From the NCBI GenBank assembly GCA_019235995.1, contig JAFAJV010000022.1, forward strand, positions 1-33,941: a stretch of DNA of 33,941 nucleotides. The letters run 5' to 3'. This document shows positions 1 through 7,697 of the stretch, in pieces. Both the position numbers and the translations under genes were made by a program. Source of the stretch: Vulcanimicrobiota bacterium. Lineage in GTDB: Bacteria > Vulcanimicrobiota > Vulcanimicrobiia > Vulcanimicrobiales > Vulcanimicrobiaceae. Position 1 is the first letter of the stretch; each line of letters starts with the position of its first letter. The notes below the pieces were generated by a model. The model searched no databases. It was not told where the DNA came from and was given only the letters and a program-made list of their open reading frames with translations.

Positions 1-1199
1 ACTGTACTCAGATGGTAGCCCTTAGACGAGGGTACGAGGCTGAAGATGGTGCCGCACGTGTACGGCGGACAACCCGGGTTGCCGCCATTCGCCGTCGTCC
101 CGTAAATGACGCCGCCAGGTCCGCTCGCAGGTACGCTGTGCGGGGATTCGGGGCCGCCGTCGCAATCAAAGGCGTGGAGGATTGTCGAAACATAGCGCCC
201 TCGTTGTGGCTTCAATTGAAAAATCGTGCCGCATCCGTGCCGTCCGCCGGCTTGGGTCGTCGCATAAACCGTGCCGTTATTGCCAAGCAAAACTCCGTAA
301 GAAGGAAAGAAGCCCTGGATCTTCTTGCTGAGAAGGCTGATCACGTTAAAGTCGTAGCTCGTGCCGGTCTTTGTCATTTTGAAGATTACGCCACAGCCAT
401 AACCGCCGCACGACTCTCCACCGGAGTTGGTCGTGCCGTAGAGCGAGCCATGCGCATCGATGCTTGGCTGGCTGACGGGTTCCGAGCCATCGTGGCCGTC
501 GAAGCTGTGTAGCAGCGTTTCCACGAATCCGCCCTTGGCGGGCGCCAGCGCAAAGACCGTACCGAAGCCGTATTTTCCGCCGAACCCGGTCGTTCCGTAA
601 AGCGTCCCCGACGAGCTCCGCACCAGGCCGCCATAGGGCGTCACGCCATCGTATGGATAGCCGGGAAACTCGTACAGAATCTTTTCCGCATAGCCGTGTT
701 TGGTCCGTTTCAGTTCGAATACCGTTCCATCGAGTTGCGTCATTTTTCCGCCACTGTACGTAGTGCCGTAAAATTCGCCGTGAGGGCCCGCAATCAAATT
801 GCCGAAAGGCGCGTCGCCGTCGCCATACGACGGTCCCTTAAAGTAATGCAGTACTTCTTCGGTATATCCGCTCCCCTCAGGCGTGAGCTGATATACTACT
901 CCGCAGCCGCCCTGCCCGCACTGCGGTTCGTGAAGGCCGCCGACGTCGGTGGTGCTCACGAGAGTGCCTGCCGGCCCGAAAACGACCTCTTGCGAAGGGG
1001 TCATACCGTCCGGCGAACCCTCAAAACTGTAGAGCACGCGATCACCCTTGTCGAGCCGCGGAGTGGACTCGGCGTAAGGATCACGCGGTGCGAACGATGG
1101 CGCCGAATCGATCCATCGCCCGCAGGCGCCGAGGCCAGCTGCCAGCAGCAATAGAGATAGCGAGCGCAATGCGTGTATGGCAATGCGGTCCATGTGCAT
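1..1199 (-). CDS. GloVer-repeat lipoprotein, 3' end outside the window
   Basis: The frame is open from the left edge to an ATG at 1199 (a second in-frame ATG lies at 1193). It begins MHMDRIAIHALRS, followed by a hydrophobic stretch ending in a lipobox-like AAGLGAC, so it is probably an exported lipoprotein with about 399 residues visible. After the signal come about six repeats of 55-60 residues, each with an LY/LHxF strand, a P-F/Y-G-x-L segment, a FYGTT/LYGTT core followed by GG, and a GTIF/GTVF closing strand. This is the choice-of-anchor 'GloVer' tandem repeat pattern, probably a beta-propeller. A seventh repeat appears to begin at the left edge. The gene is divergent from a second GloVer gene at 1590, and the two share the repeat logic but not close sequence identity. 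Ligand and function are unknown. The family call is firm from the repeat motif; export is inferred. Confidence 0.85.
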   Translation of the reverse strand, partial: MHMDRIAIHALRSLSLLLLAAGLGACGRWIDSAPSFAPRDPYAESTPRLDKGDRVLYSFEGSPDGMTPSQEVVFGPAGTLVSTTDVGGLHEPQCGQGGCGVVYQLTPEGSGYTEEVLHYFKGPSYGDGDAPFGNLIAGPHGEFYGTTYSGGKMTQLDGTVFELKRTKHGYAEKILYEFPGYPYDGVTPYGGLVRSSSGTLYGTTGFGGKYGFGTVFALAPAKGGFVETLLHSFDGHDGSEPVSQPSIDAHGSLYGTTNSGGESCGGYGCGVIFKMTKTGTSYDFNVISLLSKKIQGFFPSYGVLLGNNGTVYATTQAGGRHGCGTIFQLKPQRGRYVSTILHAFDCDGGPESPHSVPASGPGGVIYGTTANGGNPGCPPYTCGTIFSLVPSSKGYHLST

Positions 1200-1589
1200 G
1201 GCCTTCGGCAGCGCGACGTTCACCCCCGTCTAAGAGTTGCTGTCAGGCACCTCGCAAGCTTGCACGGCCGCGCCTCGAAAGTGGATGACAGAGCGCCTTC
1301 ACAGCTGATGGATTACTCAGATTGAATAATTGCGGCAGGAAGGAGATGCGGAGCATGCTAAAGGCGCCAAGCCCAACATCGTTACCGGAGAAATCTGCGC
1401 GGTGTACTAGACGGGACGAGCCGGGACATTTTGCGGGTTCGATTCCCGTTGGCGCTACCAGAAATACACTCGGCGCCGTTAGGAATGTCGCGCCATGCGT
1501 GGCGCGTCGGCTGCTGTACACCAAGCTTGACGCCCCAAATGCGTAGGTGTAGCTTAATCATATTAGCAGCCGTAGAAAAGAGGGCCGCA
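1200..1589. other. Intergenic region between divergent GloVer genes
   Basis: About 390 bp separate the divergent starts at 1199 and 1590. It contains the palindrome GCAAGCTTGC near 1254-1263 and the tRNA-like element described separately. I see no convincing protein-coding frame. Frames that read through the tRNA-like segment give the typical 'VAPTGIEPA' shadow peptide of tRNA 3' ends. Promoters for both genes must lie here, but no clear -35/-10 pair stands out. Confidence 0.5.
1363..1460 (+). other. tRNA-like element or decayed tRNA (acceptor stem plus T arm, no anticodon arm)
   Basis: The 3' end has all the features of a tRNA: a T stem GCGGG (1433-1437), the canonical T loop TTCGATT, CCCGT closing the stem, TGGCGCT as the 3' acceptor strand (1450-1456), discriminator A and CCA (1458-1460). 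A matching 5' acceptor strand GGCGCCA sits at 1363-1369 and pairs over seven positions with one G-U. The 63 bases between contain no 5-bp/7-nt anticodon hairpin at any position and no recognisable D arm, so this is not a normal tRNA. Possible readings are a decayed tRNA, a tRNA-derived attachment-site remnant, or a tRNA-like structured RNA. It lacks the conserved 5' sequence of tmRNA. Confidence 0.45.
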
Positions 1590-2900
1590 ATGTCGCGTTG
1601 GACGTTCGTACTCGTTCTTGTTCTCGTACCTGCCGCTGCCTCAGGCTGCTCCGATGGGAGCGGTTCAGGTGTGACGGCTCCGATCGGCCGAGCGCTCGTC
1701 GGCCGCGGCGCCGCGACGGAGTCGTTTCAAGTCCTGCACTTGTTCGAAAATGGTCGAGACGGCGCCGATCCCGCTGCAGGCCTGCTCCTTGTCGGCGGAA
1801 CCGCCTACGGCACCACATGGAACGGCGGCATCCGTAGGTATGCGGTGTACAACCCTACGGGGACGATCTTTAAAATCGACGCGAGCGGCCACTATTCCGT
1901 GCTGTATCGCTTTTCCGCCCATATGCCGTTCGGTCGACAAGCGAGTCCCGACGGAGGCCTGGTGAACGACCCCGCCGGAAACTTCTACGGCACCACGAGT
2001 CAAGGCGGCCAGAACGAGAAGGGCACCGTCTACAAGCTCAGCGCCCGCGGACGGTTAACGACGCTGTATACGTTCGCGGGCGGCGCCGCCGACGGAGAAT
2101 ACCCTTACGCGACCCTGCTCAGGGACGCACGCGGTAACCTCTACGGAACGACCATTTCCGGCGGCGGTACCGGCTGCGAGGGTGCAGGGTGCGGAACCGT
2201 CTTCGAGATCGATACCTCGAACCACGAGTCCGTGCTGTATCGGTTTGCCGGAGGCACCGACGGATCGCATCCGTATGGCGGCGTCATCCGCGACCGGCAC
2301 GGCAACTTATACGGCACGACGAGCGAAGGCGGTACCTCCTACTGTGTCGGCTCCGGCTGCGGAATCGTCTTCAAGCTCGATCCTCACGGCCACGAAACGA
2401 TCTTGCACCGATTCACCTGTTTCGCAGACGGAGGGTTCCCAATGGACACACCGCTTCAGGGCTCGGACGGCGCCTTATATGCAACGGCCGGCTGCGGCGG
2501 GAAGTTCTACGATGGAATCGTCTTCAAAATCGACATGGGTGGTAACGAAACTGTTCTGTACAATTTCGCGGGCGGTTCCGATGGCGACGCCCCATTCGGC
2601 GGCCTGATTCAAGATGCGGCTGGGAATTTTTACGGAACGACGGAGTTTGGCGGCGGCTACTCGTGCAACGACGGTAACGGTTGCGGTACCATCTTCGAGC
2701 TCGACACCGCAGGCAATGAAACGGTACTATACCCCTTTAAGGGAAAGCGGGACGGCATGGAGCCGGTCACCGGACTCGTCATGGACTTAGCTGGGCATTT
2801 GTACGGCACTACGGAGTACGGCGGTGACCGAGAATGCAACAACGGACTGGGTTGCGGCGTCGTCTTTAAGTTGAAGCAGGCACTACCAAGCGGTCGCTAG
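1590..2900 (+). CDS. GloVer-repeat lipoprotein with seven repeats
   Basis: The chosen ATG at 1590 follows AAAAGAGGG and gives 436 residues. The N-terminus MSRWTFVLVLVLVPAAASGC is a lipoprotein signal with the lipobox cysteine at residue 20. An upstream extension of the frame reads through the tRNA-like element and is not believed. The mature protein is almost entirely seven consecutive repeats of about 55 residues. Each runs from a VLYxF strand through DGxxPxGGL, D-x-x-GNFYGTT and GG to GTIFKID. Repeats 3, 4, 6 and 7 carry paired cysteines in the loop before the last strand (for example CEGAGCG), which may form disulfides. Seven units are consistent with a seven-bladed beta-propeller. Family members are common in soil Acidobacteria and Eremiobacterota and have no assigned biochemical role. 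It is probably a surface or periplasmic-face binding protein. Confidence 0.88.
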   Translation: MSRWTFVLVLVLVPAAASGCSDGSGSGVTAPIGRALVGRGAATESFQVLHLFENGRDGADPAAGLLLVGGTAYGTTWNGGIRRYAVYNPTGTIFKIDASGHYSVLYRFSAHMPFGRQASPDGGLVNDPAGNFYGTTSQGGQNEKGTVYKLSARGRLTTLYTFAGGAADGEYPYATLLRDARGNLYGTTISGGGTGCEGAGCGTVFEIDTSNHESVLYRFAGGTDGSHPYGGVIRDRHGNLYGTTSEGGTSYCVGSGCGIVFKLDPHGHETILHRFTCFADGGFPMDTPLQGSDGALYATAGCGGKFYDGIVFKIDMGGNETVLYNFAGGSDGDAPFGGLIQDAAGNFYGTTEFGGGYSCNDGNGCGTIFELDTAGNETVLYPFKGKRDGMEPVTGLVMDLAGHLYGTTEYGGDRECNNGLGCGVVFKLKQALPSGR

Positions 2901-2979
2901 CTTCGGCGCGGCTTTAGAAGGGTCGGCTCCGCGTTCGTTTTAAAATAGCTGGCAAACGTCTTTTGCACCGAGGGCGATT

Positions 2980-4449
2980 TTGCTACGTTCACTTATCCTT
3001 TGTTTGTGCGCGTCGATCGTGGCATCGCTGGCGCTGCTGAGTTGTCCTCTTGCGGCCGCACTCGCCGACGCTTCTTCCTTAGACTGGGCGCCCTGTCCGC
3101 CGATTAAAGATGCGCAGTGCGCGATGCTGCCTGTCCCGATCGATCCGTCGAAACCGGACGGTGCGACGTTCGACCTTCGTATAGCGCGAATACCGGCAAT
3201 CGGTACGGCACCGAAGCGGGGCATGCTGCTCGTCATTCCCGGCGGACCGGGTGTCGGCATCGAATCGACGGTGGGCGCAGCCGAAAAGCAAGTCACAAAG
3301 TTCCGCACGTACTACGACGTGGTGAGCTTTGACCCGCGTGGGGTCGGCAAGAGCGATCCGATTCGCTGTGAGCCCAACGCCGTACCGAAGCCGCCGCCAC
3401 CGTCTTCTCAGGCTCCGACGCGGGCGCAATTTCAAAACATCGTAGCGACGAACTCTAAGTACTTTACCAGCTGTTTCATGTTGAGCGCGGCGCTCATGCC
3501 ACACCTATCGGCAGTGCAAACCGCCGAAGATATCGAGCGTATTCGGCGCGCCTTGACGCCGAACGACGGCCTTGTCGCGTACGCCGGATCGTACGGAACG
3601 TTGTATGCCGCAATGTATCTAGAACGCTACGGTTCCCGCGTGAAGGCTTTGGTGCTGGACGGTGTCGTGGACCACAGCGTCGATCAGCCGACCGATATCA
3701 CGCGTGCAATTCGCGCACTCAACGAAACCTTTCGGCAGATGTCGGCCTGGTGCGATCGAACGGCTTCGTGCGCGCTCCACGGTAAAAACGTTGGGGCGGC
3801 ATACGATGTCGCTATCGCAAAGGCGCCGATCGTGCGACAGCTCGTCGGGCTCATGCTTGCGGCGGGCCAAGACGCACACGTCGGGTGGCCGGCGATCACG
3901 AAGATGCTCGCGCAGGTCGGCCGCGGCGACATGGCCATGATCGATGCTTTTAAGAAAGCTGCAGCGGAAGCGCGCGGCAACGCATCCCAAGACGCGCAAA
4001 TAACCGCCGGAGAGGGCGGACTTCTTGCCGGTGTCGCCTGCTCTGACTACGGGCCGGTCAACGACTACGACGCGTTCATCAAAGCCGGGCAGACGGCAGT
4101 TCGCGAGGCGCCGCGTTTTGTATGGCGGTATTGGGACTGGACGCCGATCGCGCACATGGGCCCTGGTGCCGCGGACTGCACCGGCTGGCCTCGGCCCGCA
4201 ACGAACGCGCCGCACGTCCTGCGCGTAGGATGGCATCCAAACGTGATGGTTGCCAATCCAACGCGCGATCCATCCACGGCGCTTCCGAATGCACTTGCCG
4301 TGCATCAGCAAATCCCCGGCTCCGTTCTGCTTCTCGCCGACGTTGACGGGCATCAAACTTTGGTTCGATCTCAATGCTCGTTCGACGCAATGATGAAGTT
4401 CTGGAACGATCCAAAGTCGGTGCCGGCCACGATACTCTGTCACCATTAG
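2980..4449 (+). CDS. Secreted S33-family alpha/beta hydrolase (TAP-like)
   Basis: It starts at TTG 2980 after ACCGAGGG and encodes 489 residues with an N-terminal signal peptide (hydrophobic to about residue 28). The oxyanion-loop motif PGGPG is at residues 87-91. The nucleophile elbow reads AGSYG with Ser204, so Ala replaces the usual first Gly. The catalytic acid is probably in TRDPST, and the catalytic His is in DGHQT (His458), as in the TAP-like C-terminal domain. This layout is that of tripeptidyl/proline-aminopeptidase-type hydrolases of the Streptomyces TAP group, which act outside the cytoplasm on peptides or esters. Cysteines around residues 39, 47, 130 and 165 suggest disulfides. 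The next gene starts 10 bp downstream and also encodes an exported serine hydrolase, so the two are probably cotranscribed. Substrate unknown. Confidence 0.85.
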   Translation: MLRSLILCLCASIVASLALLSCPLAAALADASSLDWAPCPPIKDAQCAMLPVPIDPSKPDGATFDLRIARIPAIGTAPKRGMLLVIPGGPGVGIESTVGAAEKQVTKFRTYYDVVSFDPRGVGKSDPIRCEPNAVPKPPPPSSQAPTRAQFQNIVATNSKYFTSCFMLSAALMPHLSAVQTAEDIERIRRALTPNDGLVAYAGSYGTLYAAMYLERYGSRVKALVLDGVVDHSVDQPTDITRAIRALNETFRQMSAWCDRTASCALHGKNVGAAYDVAIAKAPIVRQLVGLMLAAGQDAHVGWPAITKMLAQVGRGDMAMIDAFKKAAAEARGNASQDAQITAGEGGLLAGVACSDYGPVNDYDAFIKAGQTAVREAPRFVWRYWDWTPIAHMGPGAADCTGWPRPATNAPHVLRVGWHPNVMVANPTRDPSTALPNALAVHQQIPGSVLLLADVDGHQTLVRSQCSFDAMMKFWNDPKSVPATILCHH

Positions 4450-4459
4450 GGGCGGGACG

Positions 4460-5923
4460 ATGAAGAGCGCAGCACTCTGCATGATCGTCGCCGTAGTCGG
4501 CCTGCTTGCGGCCATACCCCAGGGCCAAGCGGCGCAAACGACGAGCGGCGTGAGCTCGGCGCAACGGGCCGACATCGACCGCATTGGAGCGAAGTCCGTC
4601 TCGGGGCACTTCGCACCCAGCGTCGTTATCGGCGTGGAGCGCGACGGTAAGAGCGTCTACGTCCACGCCTTCGGCTATCGCACGGTCAATCCTAACGTGT
4701 CGGCGCAATCGTCGACGCCGTATATGATTGGCTCGAATACGAAACAGTTTGCCGCAGCATCGATCCTGCTCTTGCAAGACGAAGGCAAACTGAACGTTAA
4801 CGACCGTCTCTCTAAATACTTTCCTGAGATACCGCACTCAAGCGAAGTAACGCTCCGCGAGCTCCTCACCATGAGCAGCGGCTACGCCGACTACGTCGAG
4901 GCACCGACGTTTCTGCACGCGATGCGCCAACCGGCCTTATCGCCGAAAGCAGCGGTCGATCTCGTGAAGTCGTTACCGCTGGATTTCCCTCCCGGCACAC
5001 GCTGGCAATATAGCAATACGGGCTATATGCTGGCGCAGATGGTGATTGAGAAGGTGAGCGGCATGACGTTTCACGACTTTTTACAGCAGCGTTTCTTCGG
5101 ACCGCTTGGCATGCACGCGACATACCTGCGCCTTTCGAACAATGTCAAGCCGAACGTCGCCGGCGAATACAGCAGCTTCGCGCTCGGGCCATGGGAGCCG
5201 GCGCCATTTTGGGATTACAGCTGGGTCGGCGCGGCGGGCGGATTGGTAAGCAACGTTTCGGATTTGGAGAAGTGGAACGCCGCGCTGGACGGCGGCAAGA
5301 TTCTTTCGCCGCAATCGCAAGCCGAAATGTTCGCGCCGGGACCGGCCGCGTCGAGTCCCGGTGGCGAGGGCTACGGCATGGGGATCCGGGCCGGCAAAAT
5401 GCCGAACGGCCATCGTTTTATCTGGCACGGCGGAAATGCGGCGGGATCGGCGACTCAAAATGCACGTTTCCCCGACGACCATCTCGCGATCATCGTTTTC
5501 TCGAATGCACCATACTATAGCTACAACACGGCGGTACGTGCGATTTATAAAGTGCTGGTCCCTGAGTCCACTGCTAGCGCGTCAGCGGCCGCGGCGCCCC
5601 CACCATCGCCTCCACAAGGGGATCGTCAGCGGATACGAGCGGCGATCGCGTGGCTTAACGACGCAATCGCGGGAAAACCGAATACGACGAACGTCACCAG
5701 GGAGATGCGCACGGTGCTCACTTTGAACCACTTGGCGGCTCTACGAGCGCTGTCGAAATATGGTCCACGCACATACGCGCTCGAAAGCATCGATCGCCGC
5801 AAGCCCACGACGACCTACGTCTTTACGGTAAAAGCGCGAAAAAAGACGATGATGTACGTCTACAAATGGGACGACAATGGAAAGCTCGCAGACGTCCTCG
5901 TGCTTCCTGACATGACTTTTTAG
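4460..5923 (+). CDS. Exported serine hydrolase, beta-lactamase class C fold
   Basis: This is a 487-residue protein with a signal peptide ending near GQA-AQ (about residue 24). The class C/AmpH motifs are in order: SNTK (Ser92 and Lys95), YSN at 184-186, and HGG at 323-325 in place of the KTG box. The HGG form is usual in esterase/DD-peptidase-like members rather than true beta-lactamases. Helix and loop signatures such as LRELLTMSSGYADY also fit the family. A C-terminal extension of about 110 residues follows an Ala/Pro-rich linker (about 370-385) and may be a small beta domain. The ATG lies 10 bp after the preceding hydrolase with GGGGCGGGACG upstream. The likely role is peptide or ester hydrolysis in the periplasm. 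It is paralogous to the gene at 7698. Confidence 0.86.
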   Translation: MKSAALCMIVAVVGLLAAIPQGQAAQTTSGVSSAQRADIDRIGAKSVSGHFAPSVVIGVERDGKSVYVHAFGYRTVNPNVSAQSSTPYMIGSNTKQFAAASILLLQDEGKLNVNDRLSKYFPEIPHSSEVTLRELLTMSSGYADYVEAPTFLHAMRQPALSPKAAVDLVKSLPLDFPPGTRWQYSNTGYMLAQMVIEKVSGMTFHDFLQQRFFGPLGMHATYLRLSNNVKPNVAGEYSSFALGPWEPAPFWDYSWVGAAGGLVSNVSDLEKWNAALDGGKILSPQSQAEMFAPGPAASSPGGEGYGMGIRAGKMPNGHRFIWHGGNAAGSATQNARFPDDHLAIIVFSNAPYYSYNTAVRAIYKVLVPESTASASAAAAPPPSPPQGDRQRIRAAIAWLNDAIAGKPNTTNVTREMRTVLTLNHLAALRALSKYGPRTYALESIDRRKPTTTYVFTVKARKKTMMYVYKWDDNGKLADVLVLPDMTF

Positions 5924-5978
5924 GCGTCTAGACAGCCTCTCGCGTGGCCCGCCCTGATTAGGTCGGTCCTTTGCGCCG

Positions 5979-6881
5979 CTATCGGTTGGCAGCCACCGGC
6001 GCGCCGACCGCCTTTGGTGTCAGCATTGCCGGCGGACCGGGAACGCGTAACCGGGTCAGCATAGCCGACGTCGGGAGTTTGACGCTGCGGACGATCCCAA
6101 CGAGTTGCAAGGCCCGAATCGTCAGCCAAGTGAAGTCCAGTTCGAACCACCGGAGACCGTGTCGCGCGGAAAACGGGAAGGCATGGTGATTGTTATGCCA
6201 GCCTTCGCCCCAGGCGAGCAGCGCGACCCACCAATTATTAGTGGAGCGATCGCCCGTGCGGAAAGTGCGATACCCAGTCCAATGCGAAGCGCTGTTAACG
6301 AACCACGTGATGTGGTACGTGACGACGAGCCGGACGAAGATGCCCCACACGATCCACGACCAGCCGCCGATTGCGAACAAGAGCACGCCGAGTGCGACTT
6401 GCCAAAGCACTGCAGTTTGGTCCAGAAACCGGTAAAAGGGATCATTCGCCAGGTCGGGCGCGAGCCGGCGCTGCTCCGAAACCGTCGGGCGCGCCGGATT
6501 CGGCAAGAAGAGCCATCCGACGTGTGCCCACCAGAAGCCGCGGTCCATGCCGTGCGGATCGCCTTCTCGATCGGAGCGCGCATGATGGCGCCGATGCGTT
6601 GCGACCCATGAAATTGGGCCGCCCTGAAGCGCGAGAAGTCCGAGCACGGTGATGAGGTACTCGAGGGGCTTTGGTAGCTCCAGACTGCGATGCGTAAGCA
6701 ACCGATGGTAGCCGAGTGTCACGCCGATGCCGCCGGTAACGTAACAAAGCACCGCTGCAGCGGCGATGGCGCTCCACGAAAAGAGTGCCGGTACAAATGC
6801 GAGCAAAGCGACGAGATGGATGAGCGCAAGGCCGAGGCCGGTAGTTAGATGGCTGCCGCTACGCGAGGCGGATGATCTCAC
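5979..6881 (-). CDS. Delta-9-type fatty acid desaturase
   Basis: This is an integral-membrane di-iron desaturase that introduces a double bond into acyl chains. All three histidine clusters are present (numbered from the GTG at 6881): HRLLTH (59-64), HRRHH (96-100) and HNNHH (229-233), plus the NSxxH segment before the last box. Two pairs of hydrophobic segments flank them, and the total of 300 residues is the usual length of the acyl-CoA/acyl-lipid desaturase family. The frame is open upstream to a TTG at 6986, but that extra 35-codon stretch looks like untranslated AT-rich leader, so I prefer GTG 6881. Neither start has a good Shine-Dalgarno. It is convergent with the serine hydrolase gene ending at 5923 and probably monocistronic. 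A role in membrane fluidity or cold adaptation is inferred from the family. Confidence 0.87.
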   Translation of the reverse strand: MRSSASRSGSHLTTGLGLALIHLVALLAFVPALFSWSAIAAAAVLCYVTGGIGVTLGYHRLLTHRSLELPKPLEYLITVLGLLALQGGPISWVATHRRHHARSDREGDPHGMDRGFWWAHVGWLFLPNPARPTVSEQRRLAPDLANDPFYRFLDQTAVLWQVALGVLLFAIGGWSWIVWGIFVRLVVTYHITWFVNSASHWTGYRTFRTGDRSTNNWWVALLAWGEGWHNNHHAFPFSARHGLRWFELDFTWLTIRALQLVGIVRSVKLPTSAMLTRLRVPGPPAMLTPKAVGAPVAANR

Positions 6882-7048
6882 AAGATATATTACGCCCAAC
6901 CGATAGAGAAGGTTGCAAGGTTTCGTAAAGAGCCGCTGGGGCTGGCGACGAAAGTCGTAAGCGATCCAAAACGAAACTTTTCGCAACTTTTAAGCGTAGA
7001 TTCGTTGTTTTGAAGAGCAAAACCAACCGGAAAGGAGGTTTGATAGAG

Positions 7049-7228
7049 ATGCGCTTTCATAATGGAGTGCCATTTACGGTCGTGAGTGAACTGCAACATA
7101 TGCCAACACCGACTGAATCTACCTCGCGACGCCGTGCCGCGGAGGAAGCGTGCCCGCAGACGGTGCGCACAGCAAAGGCGTCGAATTGCCGAGCGCCTCA
7201 CCGTGGCAGCGCTAGATTGCCTCTCTGA
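7049..7228 (+). CDS. Possible small protein, 59 aa
   Basis: The ATG at 7049 is preceded by AAAGGAGG (7031-7038) with ten bases between, one of the best ribosome binding sites in the window. The product begins MRFHNGVPFTVVSELQHMPT and is Ser/Arg/Ala-rich afterwards, with no signal peptide, membrane segment or known motif. A second frame starting at 7086 overlaps it, and codon use does not clearly favour either. It could be a genuine small protein, a leader peptide or a chance ORF. The ribosome binding site is the only strong argument for it. Confidence 0.3.
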   Translation: MRFHNGVPFTVVSELQHMPTPTESTSRRRAAEEACPQTVRTAKASNCRAPHRGSARLPL

Positions 7229-7285
7229 CCTAGTTTGTCCGATTGCTTCGGAATGCCTTCGCCCCCGGGGCTGCGAGACAGAGTA

Positions 7286-7294
7286 TGTTATAAT
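7286..7294 (+). promoter_or_regulatory. Extended -10 promoter element
   Basis: The sequence TGTTATAAT is a perfect extended -10 (TGn followed by TATAAT at 7289-7294). There is no good -35 about 17 bp upstream, where the sequence is GC-rich, which is tolerated by extended -10 promoters. Transcription would start near 7301, about 37 bp ahead of the small ORF at 7338. Confidence 0.45.
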
Positions 7295-7337
7295 GACGGT
7301 ACGCCGAATCTAGCGCTCCTAACGAGAGCCGCTATCC

Positions 7338-7613
7338 GTGAACCGAAACTCAGCGATCACGGCAGCCTTGAATTTCAGTGAAAGGGCGGCTATGGCCGGG
7401 ATAAACCGCGTTTGGAATCGCATGAAGGCTTCAGCCGAAAGGCACGCCCGGCGACGAGGCGGCATTCTTTCGGTTAGACAGGCTAAGCTCGAAGTTGCAA
7501 CGCTCTGCCAGAGTGAAAAGACGGAGCAGCCACCCGACGACGCGTTGGAATATCTAGCCAAAGAGTTGGTTCGACTTACTATCTCAGCCAAGGCGATCTT
7601 GACACGCGTCTAA
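7338..7613 (+). CDS. Hypothetical protein, 91 aa
   Basis: The GTG at 7338 opens a 91-codon frame 44 bp after an extended -10 element. The product has a basic central stretch (RHARRRGG near residues 35-42), predicted helical character throughout and no membrane segment or signal peptide. The C-terminal half (DDALEYLAKELVRLTISAKAIL) looks like an amphipathic helix. I recognise no family. An in-frame ATG at 7395 is an alternative start. The promoter and the helix-like composition support coding, but an opposite-strand frame of similar length exists, so this stays tentative. Confidence 0.42.
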   Translation: MNRNSAITAALNFSERAAMAGINRVWNRMKASAERHARRRGGILSVRQAKLEVATLCQSEKTEQPPDDALEYLAKELVRLTISAKAILTRV

Positions 7614-7697
7614 GAGAAACCGAGTTGAATCTCACGTTATCGAGGCGCGTCGTCGCAATATACTAGCACGGCGAAGAGTGCCAGCCTGACCGAAGCG

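Larger units (their letters stand above)
6882..7337. other. Sparse region upstream of the desaturase
   Basis: This is about 455 bp of lower-GC sequence between the desaturase start and the ORF at 7338. It holds a strong Shine-Dalgarno-like AAAGGAGG at 7031-7038 in front of a 59-codon ORF and an extended -10 element at 7286-7294, both listed separately. The promoter of the desaturase should also be here. No RNA gene is recognised. Confidence 0.4.

Noticed and set aside
1363-1460. Intact tRNA, tRNA-Sec or tmRNA
   Set aside because: No 5-bp anticodon stem exists at any position, there is no TCA anticodon candidate, the length is 98 bases, and the conserved 5' sequence of tmRNA is absent.
3619-4584. 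Long minus-strand open frame (321 codons) opposite the S33 hydrolase
   Set aside because: It lies fully antisense to a gene with clear catalytic motifs, is Arg/His-rich with no domain, and is an expected by-product of GC-rich codon use.
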